Positions 9,671 through 19,230 of a stretch of DNA of 25,000 nt are shown one piece after another. The translations under genes and the position numbers were made by a program. This DNA is from Cryptomeria japonica. Taxonomy: Eukaryota > Streptophyta > Pinopsida > Cupressales > Cupressaceae. The notes below the pieces were generated by a model. It saw nothing but the letters and a program-made list of their open reading frames with translations. It was not told the origin of the DNA and ran no database searches. The stretch spans positions 332,501-357,500 of the forward strand of contig NW_026728910.1 of NCBI RefSeq assembly GCF_030272615.1. The letters are read 5' to 3'. Every line of letters starts with the position of its first letter. The stretch's first letter is position 1.

Positions 9671-9875
9671 CTATTTGTCTGATTCTCATACATGTGTAGC
9701 CTGCAACAACGATTAGGACATCCACCCCAACTTCTGAATTCGTCTGTGTTGACCGCACCAAAGGTGCACGCCTTGGTGCTCACCAAAATCCGACTTCCGA
9801 CTTCTTCTGCTATGCGGGGTCTTTGAGGTTGGCGCAGTGCGCACAACCAGGGGAGTCAACCCACCGAATGCAACA

Positions 9876-9890
9876 CCTCCCCTATATAAG
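9876..9890 (-). promoter_or_regulatory. Promoter-like box 12 (157-bp series, long spacing)
   Basis: Intact core, 220 bp from box 11. The extra 63 bp carry a short GGTGCACGCC/GGTGCTCACC expansion near 9750-9785. Confidence 0.45.
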
Positions 9891-10032
9891 CTATTTGTCT
9901 GATTCTCATACATGCGTAGACTGCAGCAATGATTAGGACATCCACCCCAACTTTTGACTTCTTAAACAAGACAGGGTCTTTGAAGTTGGTGCAGTGCACA
10001 CAACCAGGGGAGTCGACCCATCAAACGCAACA

Positions 10033-10048
10033 CCTCCCCTATATAAAG
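10033..10048 (-). promoter_or_regulatory. Promoter-like box 13, one-base insertion
   Basis: The minus strand reads CTTTATATAGGGGAGG. One extra T (A on the + strand) sits on the upstream side, and the TATATAGGGGA core is unchanged. It is the copy furthest upstream in minus-strand reading. Confidence 0.4.
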
Positions 10049-10128
10049 CTATTTGTCCGATTCTCATACGTGTAGTCTGCAGCAGCGATTAGGACATCGA
10101 CCCCAACTTCCGAATTCGTTTGCATTGA

Positions 10129-10300
10129 CCGCACCAAAGGTGCACGCCTTGGTGTGCACCCTGGAGTGCACTTTGGTGCTCACCTCGGTGCACACTTTGG
10201 TGTGCACCTCGGTGTGCACCAAAGGTGCGCACCTTGGAGCGCACCAAAGGTGTACACTTTGGAGCGCACCACATAGGGTCTTTGAGAGGTTGGCGCAGTG
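10129..10300. repeat. Short expansion of GGTGCGCACC / GGAGCGCACC words
   Basis: Ten or more variants of the self-complementary decamer GGTGCGCACC (also GGTGCACACC, GGTGTGCACC, GGAGCGCACC) are packed into about 145 bp. They follow the AACTTCCGAATTCG word that ends a promoter unit. The same decamer dominates the 5S-side arrays beyond 13260, so this looks like a link between the two repeat families. Confidence 0.75.
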
Positions 10301-10309
10301 CGCACACCA

Positions 10310-12010
10310 AGGTGGGTGTTGAGGTGCGTGCCGAGGTGGGTGGGTGCTAGGGTGCGCTCCATGGTGGGTGCCAGGGTGGGTGCGTGCTAGGGTGGATTCC
10401 AAAGAGGGTCATAGGGTGGGTGCCAAGGTGGGTTGGTGATATAGTGGGTTCAAAGGTGGGTACTAGGGTGGGTTCCAAGGTGGGTCACAAGTTGGGTGCC
10501 AGGATGCGTGGGTGTTAGGTTGGGTGCCAAGGTGGGCTCCTGCGTGGGTGGGTGCTAGGGTGGGTTTCAAGGTGGACGCGAGGGCGGGTGCCAAGGTGGG
10601 TAACAAGTTGGGTGTTAGGATGGGTGAGTGCTAGAGTGGGTGCCAAGGTGGGTGGGTGCTAAGGTGGATGCCAAGGTGGTTCACAGGGTGGGTGGGTTCT
10701 AGGGTGAGTTCCAAGGTGGGTCACAGGTTCAGTGCTAGGGTGGGTGTCAAGGCGGGTGTCGAGGTGCCTGGGTGCTAGGGTGTGGATGCCAATGTGGGTC
10801 ATAGGGTGGGTACTAGGGTGGGCTGCAATGTGGGTGCCAAGGTGGGTAACATGCTCGGTGGGTTCTAAATTGGGTGCCAGGGTGGGTGTGCACCCACCTT
10901 GCCCGAGGTGGGTGCCAAGGTGCCAGTGTGGGTGGGTGCTAAGGTGGATGCCAAGGTGGGTGAGAAGGTGGGTGATAGGTTGAGTGGTAGGATGGGTGGG
11001 TGCCAAGATGGGTCACAGGGTGGGTGCAAGGGTGGGTAGGTGCTAGGGTTGGTGTCAGGGTGGGTGGGTGCTAGGTTGGGTTCCAAGGTGGGTGCGAGGG
11101 TGAGTGTCAAGGTGGGTCACAGGTTAGGTGCTAGGATGGGTGAGTGCTAGGGTGCAAAGGTGCCAGGGTGGGTGCTAGGATGGGTCGATGCTAGGGTGAG
11201 TGGCAAGGTGGGTCCACAAGTGTCAAGGTGGGTGCCGAGGTGGGTGCCAAGTCGGCGACTGCTATGGTGGATGCCAAGGTGGGTCACGGGGTGGGTGCCA
11301 AGTTGCTAGGTTGGGTTCCAAGGTGGGTGCCAACGTGGGTGCTAGGGTGCGTGGGTTAAAGGGTGTGTCACAACGTGGGTGCCAGGATGGGTGCGCACCC
11401 ACACTGGCCAAGACGGGTGCGGGTGCAAGGTTGGGTTCCAAGCCCGGTCACAGGCTGGGTGCTAGGATGGGTGGGTGCCAAGGTGGGCACCAGGGTGGGT
11501 GCACCCACCCTGGCCAAGGTGGGTCACGGGGTGGGTCCTAGGGTGGGTAACGGGGTGGGTACTAAGGTGCGTGCCAAGGTGGGTCATAGGGTGGGTGCCA
11601 AGGTGGGCACCAGGGTGGGTGTGCACCAACCCTAGCCAGGGTAGGTCACGGGGTGGTTGTCGGGGTGGGCGTCAAGGAGCCAAGGTGGGTGGCAAGTAGC
11701 CAAGTTGCGTGCCAAGGTGGGTGTCGGGGTGGGTGCCAAGGATCCAAGGTGGGTGCCAAGGAACCAAGGTGGGTGTCTGGGTGGGTGCCGAGGTGGGAGC
11801 CAGGGTGGGTCCCAAGGTGAGTGCAAAGGTGGGTGCCAGGGTCAAGGTGAGTGCCAATGTGGGTTCCAAGGTGCCAGGGTCAGGGTGAGTGCCAATGTGG
11901 GTTCAAAGGTGCTAAGTTGGGTGCGAGGTTGGGTGCGAGGGTGGGTGGGTGCCAAGGTGTGCTAGGTGGAAGCCCGGGTGGGTCGGCATCCCATGGGTGT
12001 CGAGTTGGGT
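10310..12010. repeat. G-rich GGGTGGGTGC-type array
   Basis: About 1.7 kb is built from irregularly repeated words such as GGTGGGTGCCAAGGTGGG, GGGTGCTAGGGTGGG and CAGGGTGGGTG. The + strand is strongly G-rich and the minus strand is C-rich. Many closely spaced GGG runs give obvious G-quadruplex potential. Three short stretches carry the opposite polarity (TGCACCCACCYTGGCC and similar, near 10888, 11392 and 11500). These create local inverted repeats with the G-rich words. No gene is seen, and frames through it are repeat artefacts. Confidence 0.9.
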
Positions 12011-12019
12011 GCCTGATGG

Positions 12020-12365
12020 GTGCTTCTTGTCAAGTTTTAGTCGTCGGGACTCATTTCGAGCCTTAGAGGTCGTTTCTTGTCCGGTTGCCCTGTCTTCGAC
12101 CTGGGAACCCAATTTTGGTCCTCGGGTCCCATTTTTTTTTGTCTCGCATCCCACTTTTGGCCTGTGGCCTTTTCGGGGTCGATTCTCGTTTTGGGCATCA
12201 GAGCATGTTTCTTCTCCTAAAACCCAATATTTGTTTATTAAGTCTCGGAACACATTTTTGTTCTCGTGGACCCATCATGGGTCTTGGAACGCATTTGTGG
12301 TCCTTGGGTCCCATTTTGCATCCCGAAACTTGTGTTTTGGTGCTTGATCCCTATTTTGGGTGCCC
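12020..12365. repeat. T-rich spacer upstream of 5S gene 1, degenerate short repeats
   Basis: A more T-rich stretch built from decayed words of about 25-30 bp, such as GGTCCTCGGGTCCCATTTT (12117) and GGTCCTTGGGTCCCATTTT (12300), with related CGGAACACATTTTTG and CATCCCACTTTTGG between them. It ends at GGGTGCCCACCTTGCACC, where the GC-rich 5S flank starts. No promoter or gene is recognisable. Confidence 0.6.
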
Positions 12366-12755
12366 ACCTTGCACCAAGTGCGCACCCGGGGCAAACCGAG
12401 CGCCTTGGTGCACCGGGGCAAGATCGAGCGTGCACCCGAGGCGCCCCGAACATGCACCAAGGTGCACTCGGCCCACATGTGAGCGCAGGTCGTTGCGCCC
12501 GAGGTGGTGTGTGGGCACCGCGTTGCAGACGGGACACTGCACGCACACGACGCCCCCTCCAGGTGCACGCACGTAGGCCGGGCCGGGTGCACACCCGACG
12601 CCCTAGCAAGGTGCGCGCACCCGGGCAGGGCTCACACTTGGCGAACGGGGCGCACTTCGCGAGGGAGGGTGTGCACCTCGACGGGGGTGGGTGGCCGGGG
12701 TGGATTCGCACGTGGGTCGCGGTTTGCTAAGTACACACTGCGACAAGCTCATAAC
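12366..12755 (+). promoter_or_regulatory. GC-rich 5' flank of 5S gene 1
   Basis: A CpG-rich flank containing GTGCGCACCCGGGGCAAACC, a word that also dominates the subrepeat array downstream. Just before the gene, TAAGTA at 12729-12734 lies about 22-27 nt upstream, where plant 5S genes usually have an AT-rich TATA-like element. A C precedes the first base, as is common in plant 5S genes. The usual GC dinucleotide at about -12 is not evident; a GC occurs at -15 or -16. Confidence 0.5.
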
Positions 12756-12873
12756 GGGTGCGATCATACCAGCGTTAGTGCACCGGATCCCATCAGAACT
12801 CCGCAGTTAAGCGCGCTTGGGCCGGAGTAGTACTGGGATGGGTGACCTCCCGGGAAGTCCCGGTGTTGCACCC
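12756..12873 (+). rRNA. 5S rRNA: 5S ribosomal RNA gene, copy 1
   Basis: A 118-bp match to plant 5S rRNA, starting GGGTGCGATCATACCAGC and ending GGTGTTGCACCC; one or two terminal U would give the usual 119-120 nt. The ends pair (GGGTGCGA with the TTGCACCC end). The internal Pol III control region is intact: A box AGTTAAGCGCGCTTGGG, intermediate element near GGAGTAGTACTGGG, and C box GGATGGGTGACCTCCCGGG. The product is the 5S RNA of the large ribosomal subunit, transcribed by Pol III with TFIIIA. The bases GCGTTAGTG, GCGCGCTTGGGCCGG and TCCCGGGAAGTCCCGG resemble gymnosperm and fern 5S more than angiosperm 5S, from memory. It lies opposite to the putative 35S direction. Confidence 0.98.
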
Positions 12874-12886
12874 TTTTTTAGTTTTT
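12874..12886 (+). terminator. Pol III terminator of 5S gene 1
   Basis: TTTTTTAGTTTTT follows the last 5S base directly: a run of six T and a second run of five T as a back-up. Confidence 0.9.
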
Positions 12887-13299
12887 CGCCGGGCGTCGCA
12901 ATGCTATTTGAATAAACCTTTTGCCCGTTTGCGTTCTCGTCGGGGCCGGGCCGGGCCGGGGTGCGCTGCCCGCACTACCGCGCGCGCGGGGGCGACACCG
13001 AGCGCGCACCCGAGGCGCCCCGAGCACACAGGCCACGGTGCAACCCGGGCGTTGTGCGCGCACCCCGGTGCGCCCGAGGTGCTGCGCGCGCACCCAGGTG
13101 AAATCAGTGTGCACCTCGGCCAGTGCGCGCTCGGTCGAGTCGCGCACGTTGGCCAAGGTGCACGGTGATGTTTCTTACTCTAAGGTTCCGCACCAGACGC
13201 CCGGGACAGGTGAGCGAAGCTGGGCGGGGCCGGGTGCGCGGCCGGGGCAGGTGCACGCAGCTGGAGAGAGCTTTGGAGCACACTTCGGAGCGCACCAAT
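12887..13299. other. GC-rich 3' flank of 5S gene 1, no gene
   Basis: Contains a CCGGGCCGGGCCGGGG run (12946 onward), CGCGCGCG-like stretches and scattered GTGCGC words (GGTGCACC variants). It is single-copy within the 7.9-kb unit and almost unchanged in copy 2. No RNA or protein gene is recognised; frames of 70-130 residues overlap on both strands without any domain. Confidence 0.6.
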
Positions 13300-13414
13300 G
13301 ATGCGCTCCATTCAAAAGTTTCCTGAAAAGGCAAAAAAAGTTGAGATTATAGAATTTCCCACTTGAGAGATTGTAAAAAAAAAAAATTTAAAATGAAGGA
13401 AACGCGGGTGCCAA
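13300..13414. repeat. A-rich block, divergent first version
   Basis: GATGCGCTCCATTCAAAAG leads into a Pur-A rich stretch with GAAAAGGCAAAAAAAG and a run of about 12 A (13376 onward), then GGAAACGCGGGTGCC. It aligns in order with the standard A-rich blocks further right but differs at many bases. It is the block nearest the 5S gene. Confidence 0.7.
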
Positions 13415-14801
13415 GGTGTGCGCAGCCCAGCCAAGGTGTGCGCACCAAGGCGCCCACCCTGGCGAAGGTGCACGCAAGGTGCGCACCCGAGGCAAACCGG
13501 ACAATTAACCCAACTTTCGACTTCGCGCGCACCTTGGAGCGCACTTCGGAGCGCTCCTTGGTGCGCACCAATCTTGGGCACCTCGGAGTGCACCATGGCG
13601 CCCACCAAGGTGCGCACCCGGGGCAAACCGAGCTCCGACTTCGTGCGCACCTTGGAGCGCACGAAAGGTGCGCACCATGGCGCCCACCAAGGTGCGCAGC
13701 CCAGCCAAGGCGTGCGCATCAAGGTGCGCACCCTGGCGAAGGTGCGCACCCGGGGCAAACCGAGCTCCGACTTCGTGCGCACCTTGGAGCGCACAAAAGG
13801 TGCGCAACCCAGCCAAGGTGTGCGCACCCCGGTCAAACCGAGCTCCGAATCGTGCGCACCAGAGGTGCACGCCATCGTGCGCACCTTGGAGCACACTTCG
13901 GAGCCCTCCTTGGTGCGCGCCGATGTTGCGCACCTCGGAGCGCACCCGGGGAAAACAATGCAATTAACCCGACTTTCGACTTCGTGGGCACCTCGGAGCG
14001 CTCTCGGGTTCGCACCTCGGAGCACACCGAGGTGCGCACCTTTGATGCGCTGCCTTCACCAATTTCCAGAAAAGGCAAGAAAACATTGAGAAGGTGTGCG
14101 CACCGAGGTGCCCACCCTGGCGAAGGTGCACGCGAGGTGCGCACCCGGGGCAAACCGGGCTCCGACTTCGTGCACGCCGCACCTTGGAGCACACTTCGGA
14201 GCGCTCCTTGGTGCGCACCAGGGCGCGCAACCCAGCCGAGGTGCCCACCCCGGCGAAGGTGCACGCGAGGTGCGCACCCGGGGCAAACCGGGCTCCGACT
14301 TCGTGCACGCCATGGTGCCCACCGCGGCGAAGGTGCACGCGAGGTGCGCACCCGGGGCAAACCGGGCTCCGACTTCGTGCACGCCGCACCTTGGAGCACA
14401 CTTCGGAGCGCTCCTTGGTGCGCACCATGGTGCCCACCAGGGCGCGCAACCCCGCCGAAGGTGCACGCGAGGTGCGCACCCGGGGCAAACCGGGCTCCGA
14501 CTTCGTGCACGCCGCACCTTGGAGCACACTTCGGAGCGCTCCTTGGTGCGCACCATGGTGCCCACCAGGGCGCGCAACCCCGCCGAAGGTGCACGCGAGG
14601 TGCGCACCCGGGGCAAACCGGGCTCCGACTTCGTGCACGCCATGGTGCGCACCGCGGCGAAGGTGCGCACCCGGGGCAAACCGGGCTCCGACTTCGTGCA
14701 CGCCGCACCTTGGAGCACACTTCGGAGCGCTCCTTGGTGCGCACCAGGGCGCGCAACCCAGCCGAGGTGCCCACCCCGGCGAAGGTGCACGCGAGGTGCG
14801 T

Positions 14802-17153
14802 ACCCGGGGCAAACCGGGCTCCGACTTCGTGCACGCCGCACCTTGGAGCACACTTCGGAGCGCTCCTTGGTGCGCACCATGGTGCCCACCAGGCCGCGCA
14901 ACCCAGCCAAGGTGTGCGCACCAAGGTGCACGCGAGGTGCGCACCCGGGGCAAACCGGGGTCCGACTTCGTGCACGCCGCACCTTGGAGCACACATCGGG
15001 GCGCTCCCGGGTTCGCACCGGCGTTGCGCACCGTGGTGGGCACCTCGGAGCACACCAAGGTGGGCAGCGAGGTGCGCACCTTTGATGCGATGCCTTCACT
15101 AATTTCCATAAAAGGCAAAAAAAAAACGAGATTTTAAAATTTCCGTTTTGAAAGATAGTGAGAAAAAGGGAATGCTGGTGCCATCTTGAGCCCGCCCTGG
15201 TGCGCAGCCCAGCCAAGGTGTGCGCACCAAGGTGCCCACCCTGGCGAAGGTGCGCGCCCGGGCAATTAACCCAACTTCCAACTTCGCGCGCGCCAGGGTG
15301 GGAGCGCACCCAACAACCGGGCCTGGGAAGAGCCAATGCGAGAAACCCCACCAAACGCTCTGACAAAAAAAGAGGGGGCGCTCCAGTAACCCCGCTTCGG
15401 AGCGCACCCTGGGCAAACCCAGCCAAGGTGCCCACCCCGGCCAAGGTGCAGGCGAGGTGCGCACCCGGGGCAAACCGGGCTCCGACAACGTGCACGCCGC
15501 ACCTTGGAGCACACTTCGTAGCGCTCCCGGGTGCGCACCTCAGAGCACACCAAGGTGGGCAGCGAGGTGCGCACCTTTGATGCGCTGCCTTCACTAATTT
15601 CCAGAAAAGGCAAAAAAAAAAGGAGATTTTAAAATTTCCGTTTTGAAAGATAGTGAAAAAAACGGAACGCGCGTGCCATCTTGAGCCCGCCCTGGTGCGC
15701 AGCCCAGGTAAGGTGCCCACCCTGGCAAAGGTGCGCACCCGGGCAATTAACCCTACTTCCGACTTCGTGCGCGCCAGGGTGGCAACCGGGCCTCGGAAGA
15801 GCCAATGCGAGAAACCCCACCAAACGCTCCGACAAAAAAAGAGGCGGCGCTCCAATAACCCCGCTTCGGAGCGCAGCCGGGGCAAACCCAGCCAAGGTGC
15901 CCACCCCGACGAAGGTGCACGCGAGGTGCGCACCCGGGGCAAACCGGGCTCCGACAACGTGCACGCAGCACCTTGGAGCACACTTCGAAGCACTCCCGGG
16001 TGCCCACCGGCGTTGCGCACCGTGGTGGGCAGCGAGGTGCGCACCTTTGATGCGCTGCCTTCACTAATTTCCAGAAAAAGGCAAAAAAAAATGAGATTTT
16101 AAAATTTCCGTTTTGAAAGATAGTGAAAAAAAAGGAACGCGGGTGCCATCTTGAGCCTGCCCTGGTGCGCAGCCCAGGCAAGGCATGCGCACCAAGGTGC
16201 CCACCCGAGGTGCACACCCGGGGCAAACCGGGCTCCGACTTCGTGCAGGCCGCACCTTGGAGCACACTTCGGAGCGCTCCTTGGTGCGCACCATGGTGCC
16301 CACCAGGGCGCGCAACCCAGCCAAGGTCTGCACACCAAGGTGCCCACCCCGGCGAAGGTGCACGCGAGGTGCGCACCCGGGGCAAACCGGGCTCCGACTT
16401 CGTGCACGCCATGGTGCCCACCGCGGCGAAGGTGCACGCGAGGTGCGCACCCGGGGCAAACCGGGCTCCGACTTCGTGCACGCCGCACCTTGGAGCACAC
16501 TTCGGAGCGCTCCTTGGTGCGCACCATGGTGCCCACCAGGGCGCGCAACCCAGCCAAGGTGTGCGCACCAAGGTGCACGCGAGGTGCGCACCCGGGGCAA
16601 ACCGGGGTCCGACTTCGTGCACGCCGCACCTTGGAGCACACATCGGAGCGCTCCCAGGTTCGCACCAGCGTTGCGCACCTTTGATGCGCTGCCTTCACTA
16701 ATTTCCAGAAAAGGCAAAAAAAAACGATATTTTAAAATTTCCGTTCTGAAAGATAGTGAAAAAAACGGAACGCGGGTGCCATCTTGAGCCCTTCCTGGTG
16801 CGCAGCCCAGGCAAGTTGTGCGCACCAAGGTGCCCACCCTGGCGGAGGTGCGCGCCCGGGGCAAACCGGGCTCCGACTTCGTGCACTGCATGGTGCCCAC
16901 CAAGGCGCGCAACCCAGCCAAGGTGCCCACCGCAGCGAAGGTGCACGCGAGGTGCACACCCGGGGCAAACCGGGCTCCGACTTCGTGCACGCCGCACCTT
17001 GGAGCACACTTCAGAGCGCTCCTTGGTGCGCACCAGGGCGCGCAACCCAGCCGAGGTGCCCACCCCGGCGAAGGTGCACGCGAGGTGCGCACCCGGGGCA
17101 AACCGGGCTCCGACTTCGTGCACGCCATGGTGCCCACCGCGGCGAAGGTGCGC
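14802..17153. repeat. 2,352-bp internal duplication, first copy
   Basis: From ACCCGGGGC at 14802 the sequence recurs at 17154 with offset 2,352, including the A-rich blocks at 15084, 15579 and 16049 (partners 17436, 17931, 18400). The left edge is set where 14801 (T) no longer matches 17153 (C) and the upstream words change. Confidence 0.85.
15636..15667. repeat. Perfect 9-bp inverted repeat inside an A-rich block
   Basis: TTCCGTTTT and AAAACGGAA flank a 14-nt loop. Perfect copies also occur at 17988-18019, 19333-19364 and 23483-23514. The blocks at 16683 and 24530 have one arm mismatch (TTCCGTTCT), and those at 16049, 18400 and 23896 lose the CGG. In minus-strand reading the hairpin is followed about 15 nt later by a run of 8-10 T (15612-15621 here). 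Confidence 0.85.
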
Positions 17154-19230
17154 ACCCGGGGCAAACCGGGCTCCGACTTCGTGCACGCCGCACCTTGGAG
17201 CACACTTCGGAGCGCTCCTTGGTGCGCACCATGGTGCCCACCAGGCCGCGCAACCCAGCCAAGGTGTGCGCACCAAGGTGCACGCGAGGTGCGCACCCGG
17301 GGCAAACCGGGGTCCGACTTCGTGCACGCCGCACCTTGGAGCACACATCGGGGCGCTCCCGGGTTCGCACCGGCGTTGCGCACCGTGGTGGGCACCTCGG
17401 AGCACACCAAGGTGGGCAGCGAGGTGCGCACCTTTGATGCGATGCCTTCACTAATTTCCATAAAAGGCAAAAAAAAAACGAGATTTTAAAATTTCCGTTT
17501 TGAAAGATAGTGAGAAAAAGGGAATGCTGGTGCCATCTTGAGCCCGCCCTGGTGCGCAGCCCAGCCAAGGTTTGCGCACCAAGGTGCCCACCCTGGCGAA
17601 GGTGCGCGCCCGGGCAATTAACCCAACTTCCAACTTCGCGCGCGCCAGGGTGGGAGCGCACCCAACAACCGGGCCTGGGAAGAGCCAATGCGAGAAACCC
17701 CACCAAACTCTCTGACAAAAAAAGAGGGGGCGCTCCAGTAACCCCGCTTCGGAGCGCACCCTGGGCAAACCCAGCCAAGGTGCCCACCCCGGCCAAGGTG
17801 CAGGCGAGGTGCGCACCCGGGGCAAACCGGGCTCCGACAACGTGCACGCCGCACCTTGGAGCACACTTCGTAGCGCTCCCGGGTGCGCACCTCAGAGCAC
17901 ACCAAGGTGGGCAGCGAGGTGCGCACCTTTGATGCGCTGCCTTCACTAATTTCCAGAAAAGGCAAAAAAAAAAGGAGATTTTAAAATTTCCGTTTTGAAA
18001 GATAGTGAAAAAAACGGAACGCGCGTGCCATCTTGAGCCCGCCCTGGTGCGCAGCCCAGGTAAGGTGCCACCCTGGCAAAGGTGCGCACCCGGGCAATTA
18101 ACCCTACTTCCGACTTCGTGCGCGCCAGGGTGGCAACCGGGCCTCGGAAGAGCCAATGCGAGAAACCCCACCAAACGCTCCGACAAAAAAAGAGGCGGCG
18201 CTCCAATAACCCCGCTTCGGAGCGCAGCCGGGGCAAACCAAGCCAAGGTGCCCACCCCGACGAAGGTGCACGCGAGGTGCGCACCCGGGGCAAACCGGGC
18301 TCCGACAACGTGCACGCAACACCTTGGAGCACACTTCGAAGCACTCCCGGGTGCCCACCGGCGTTGCGCACCGTGGTGGGCAGCGAGGTGCGCACCTTTG
18401 ATGCGCTGCCTTCACTAATTTCCAGAAAAAGGCAAAAAAAAATGAGATTTTAAAATTTCCGTTTTGAAAGATAGTGAAAAAAAAGGAACGCGGGTGCCAT
18501 CTTGAGCCCGCCCTGGTGCGCAGCCCAGGCAAGGCATGCGCACCAAGGTGCCCACCCGAGGTGCACACCCGGGGCAAACCGGGCTCCGACTTCGTGCAGG
18601 CCGCACCTTGGAGCACACTTCGGAGCGCTCCTTGGTGCGCACCATGGTGCCCACCAGGGCGCACCCGGGGCAAACCGGGCTCCGACTTTGTGCACGCCGC
18701 ACCTTGGAGCACACATCGGAGCGCTCCCAGGTTCGCACCAGCGTTGCGCACCTTTGATGCGCTGCCTTCACTAATTTCCAGAAAAGGCAAAAAAAAACGA
18801 TATTTTAAAATTTCCGTTCTGAAAGATAGTGAAAAAAACGGAACGCGGGTGCCATCTTGAGCCCTTCCTGGTGCGCAGCCCAGGCAAGTTGTGCGCACCA
18901 AGGTGCCCACCCTGGCGGAGGTGCGCGCCCGGGGCAAACCGGGCTCCGACTTCGTGCACTGCATGGTGCCCACCAAGGCGCGCAACCCAGCCAAGGTGCC
19001 CACCGCAGCGAAGGTGCACGCGAGGTGCGCACCCGAGGTGCACACCCGGGGCAAACCGGGCTCCGACTTCGTGCACGCCGCACCTTGGAGCACACTTCAG
19101 AGCGCTCCTTGGTACGCACCAGGGCGCGCAACCCAGCCAAGGTGCTCACCCCGGCGAAGGTGCACGCGAGGTGCGCACCCGGGGCAAACCGGGCTCGGAC
19201 TTCGTGCACGCCGCACCTTGGAGCACACAT
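17154..19230. repeat. 2,352-bp internal duplication, second copy with a deletion
   Basis: Follows the first copy directly. It has lost one C near 18069 (offset 2,351), then about 278 bp around 18660 (offset becomes 2,073, between CCAGGGCGC and GCACCCGGGG words). It has gained 13 bp near 19024 (offset 2,086). Similarity fades near 19215-19230. Confidence 0.85.

Larger units (their letters stand above)
9060..10128. repeat. 157-bp promoter-bearing units
   Basis: Six boxes, with spacing 157, 157, 157, 220 and 157 bp. In + order the unit holds AAGGTCTTTGAGGTTG, GCACAACCAGGGGAGTCGAC, AACACCTCCCCTATATAAG, ATTTGTCTGATTCTCATACA, and GGACATCGACCCCAACTTTT. It is essentially the 311-bp unit without its CATCGGACCC and GCACATGGC half. 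Confidence 0.9.

Noticed and set aside
10310-12010. Telomere-like G-rich repeat
   Set aside because: The words are GGGTGGGTGC-like and irregular, not TTTAGGG or a variant of it.
11949-12576. Frames of 132 and 163 residues upstream of the 5S gene
   Set aside because: They overlap each other in different phases, contain no recognisable domain and lie in degenerate short repeats.
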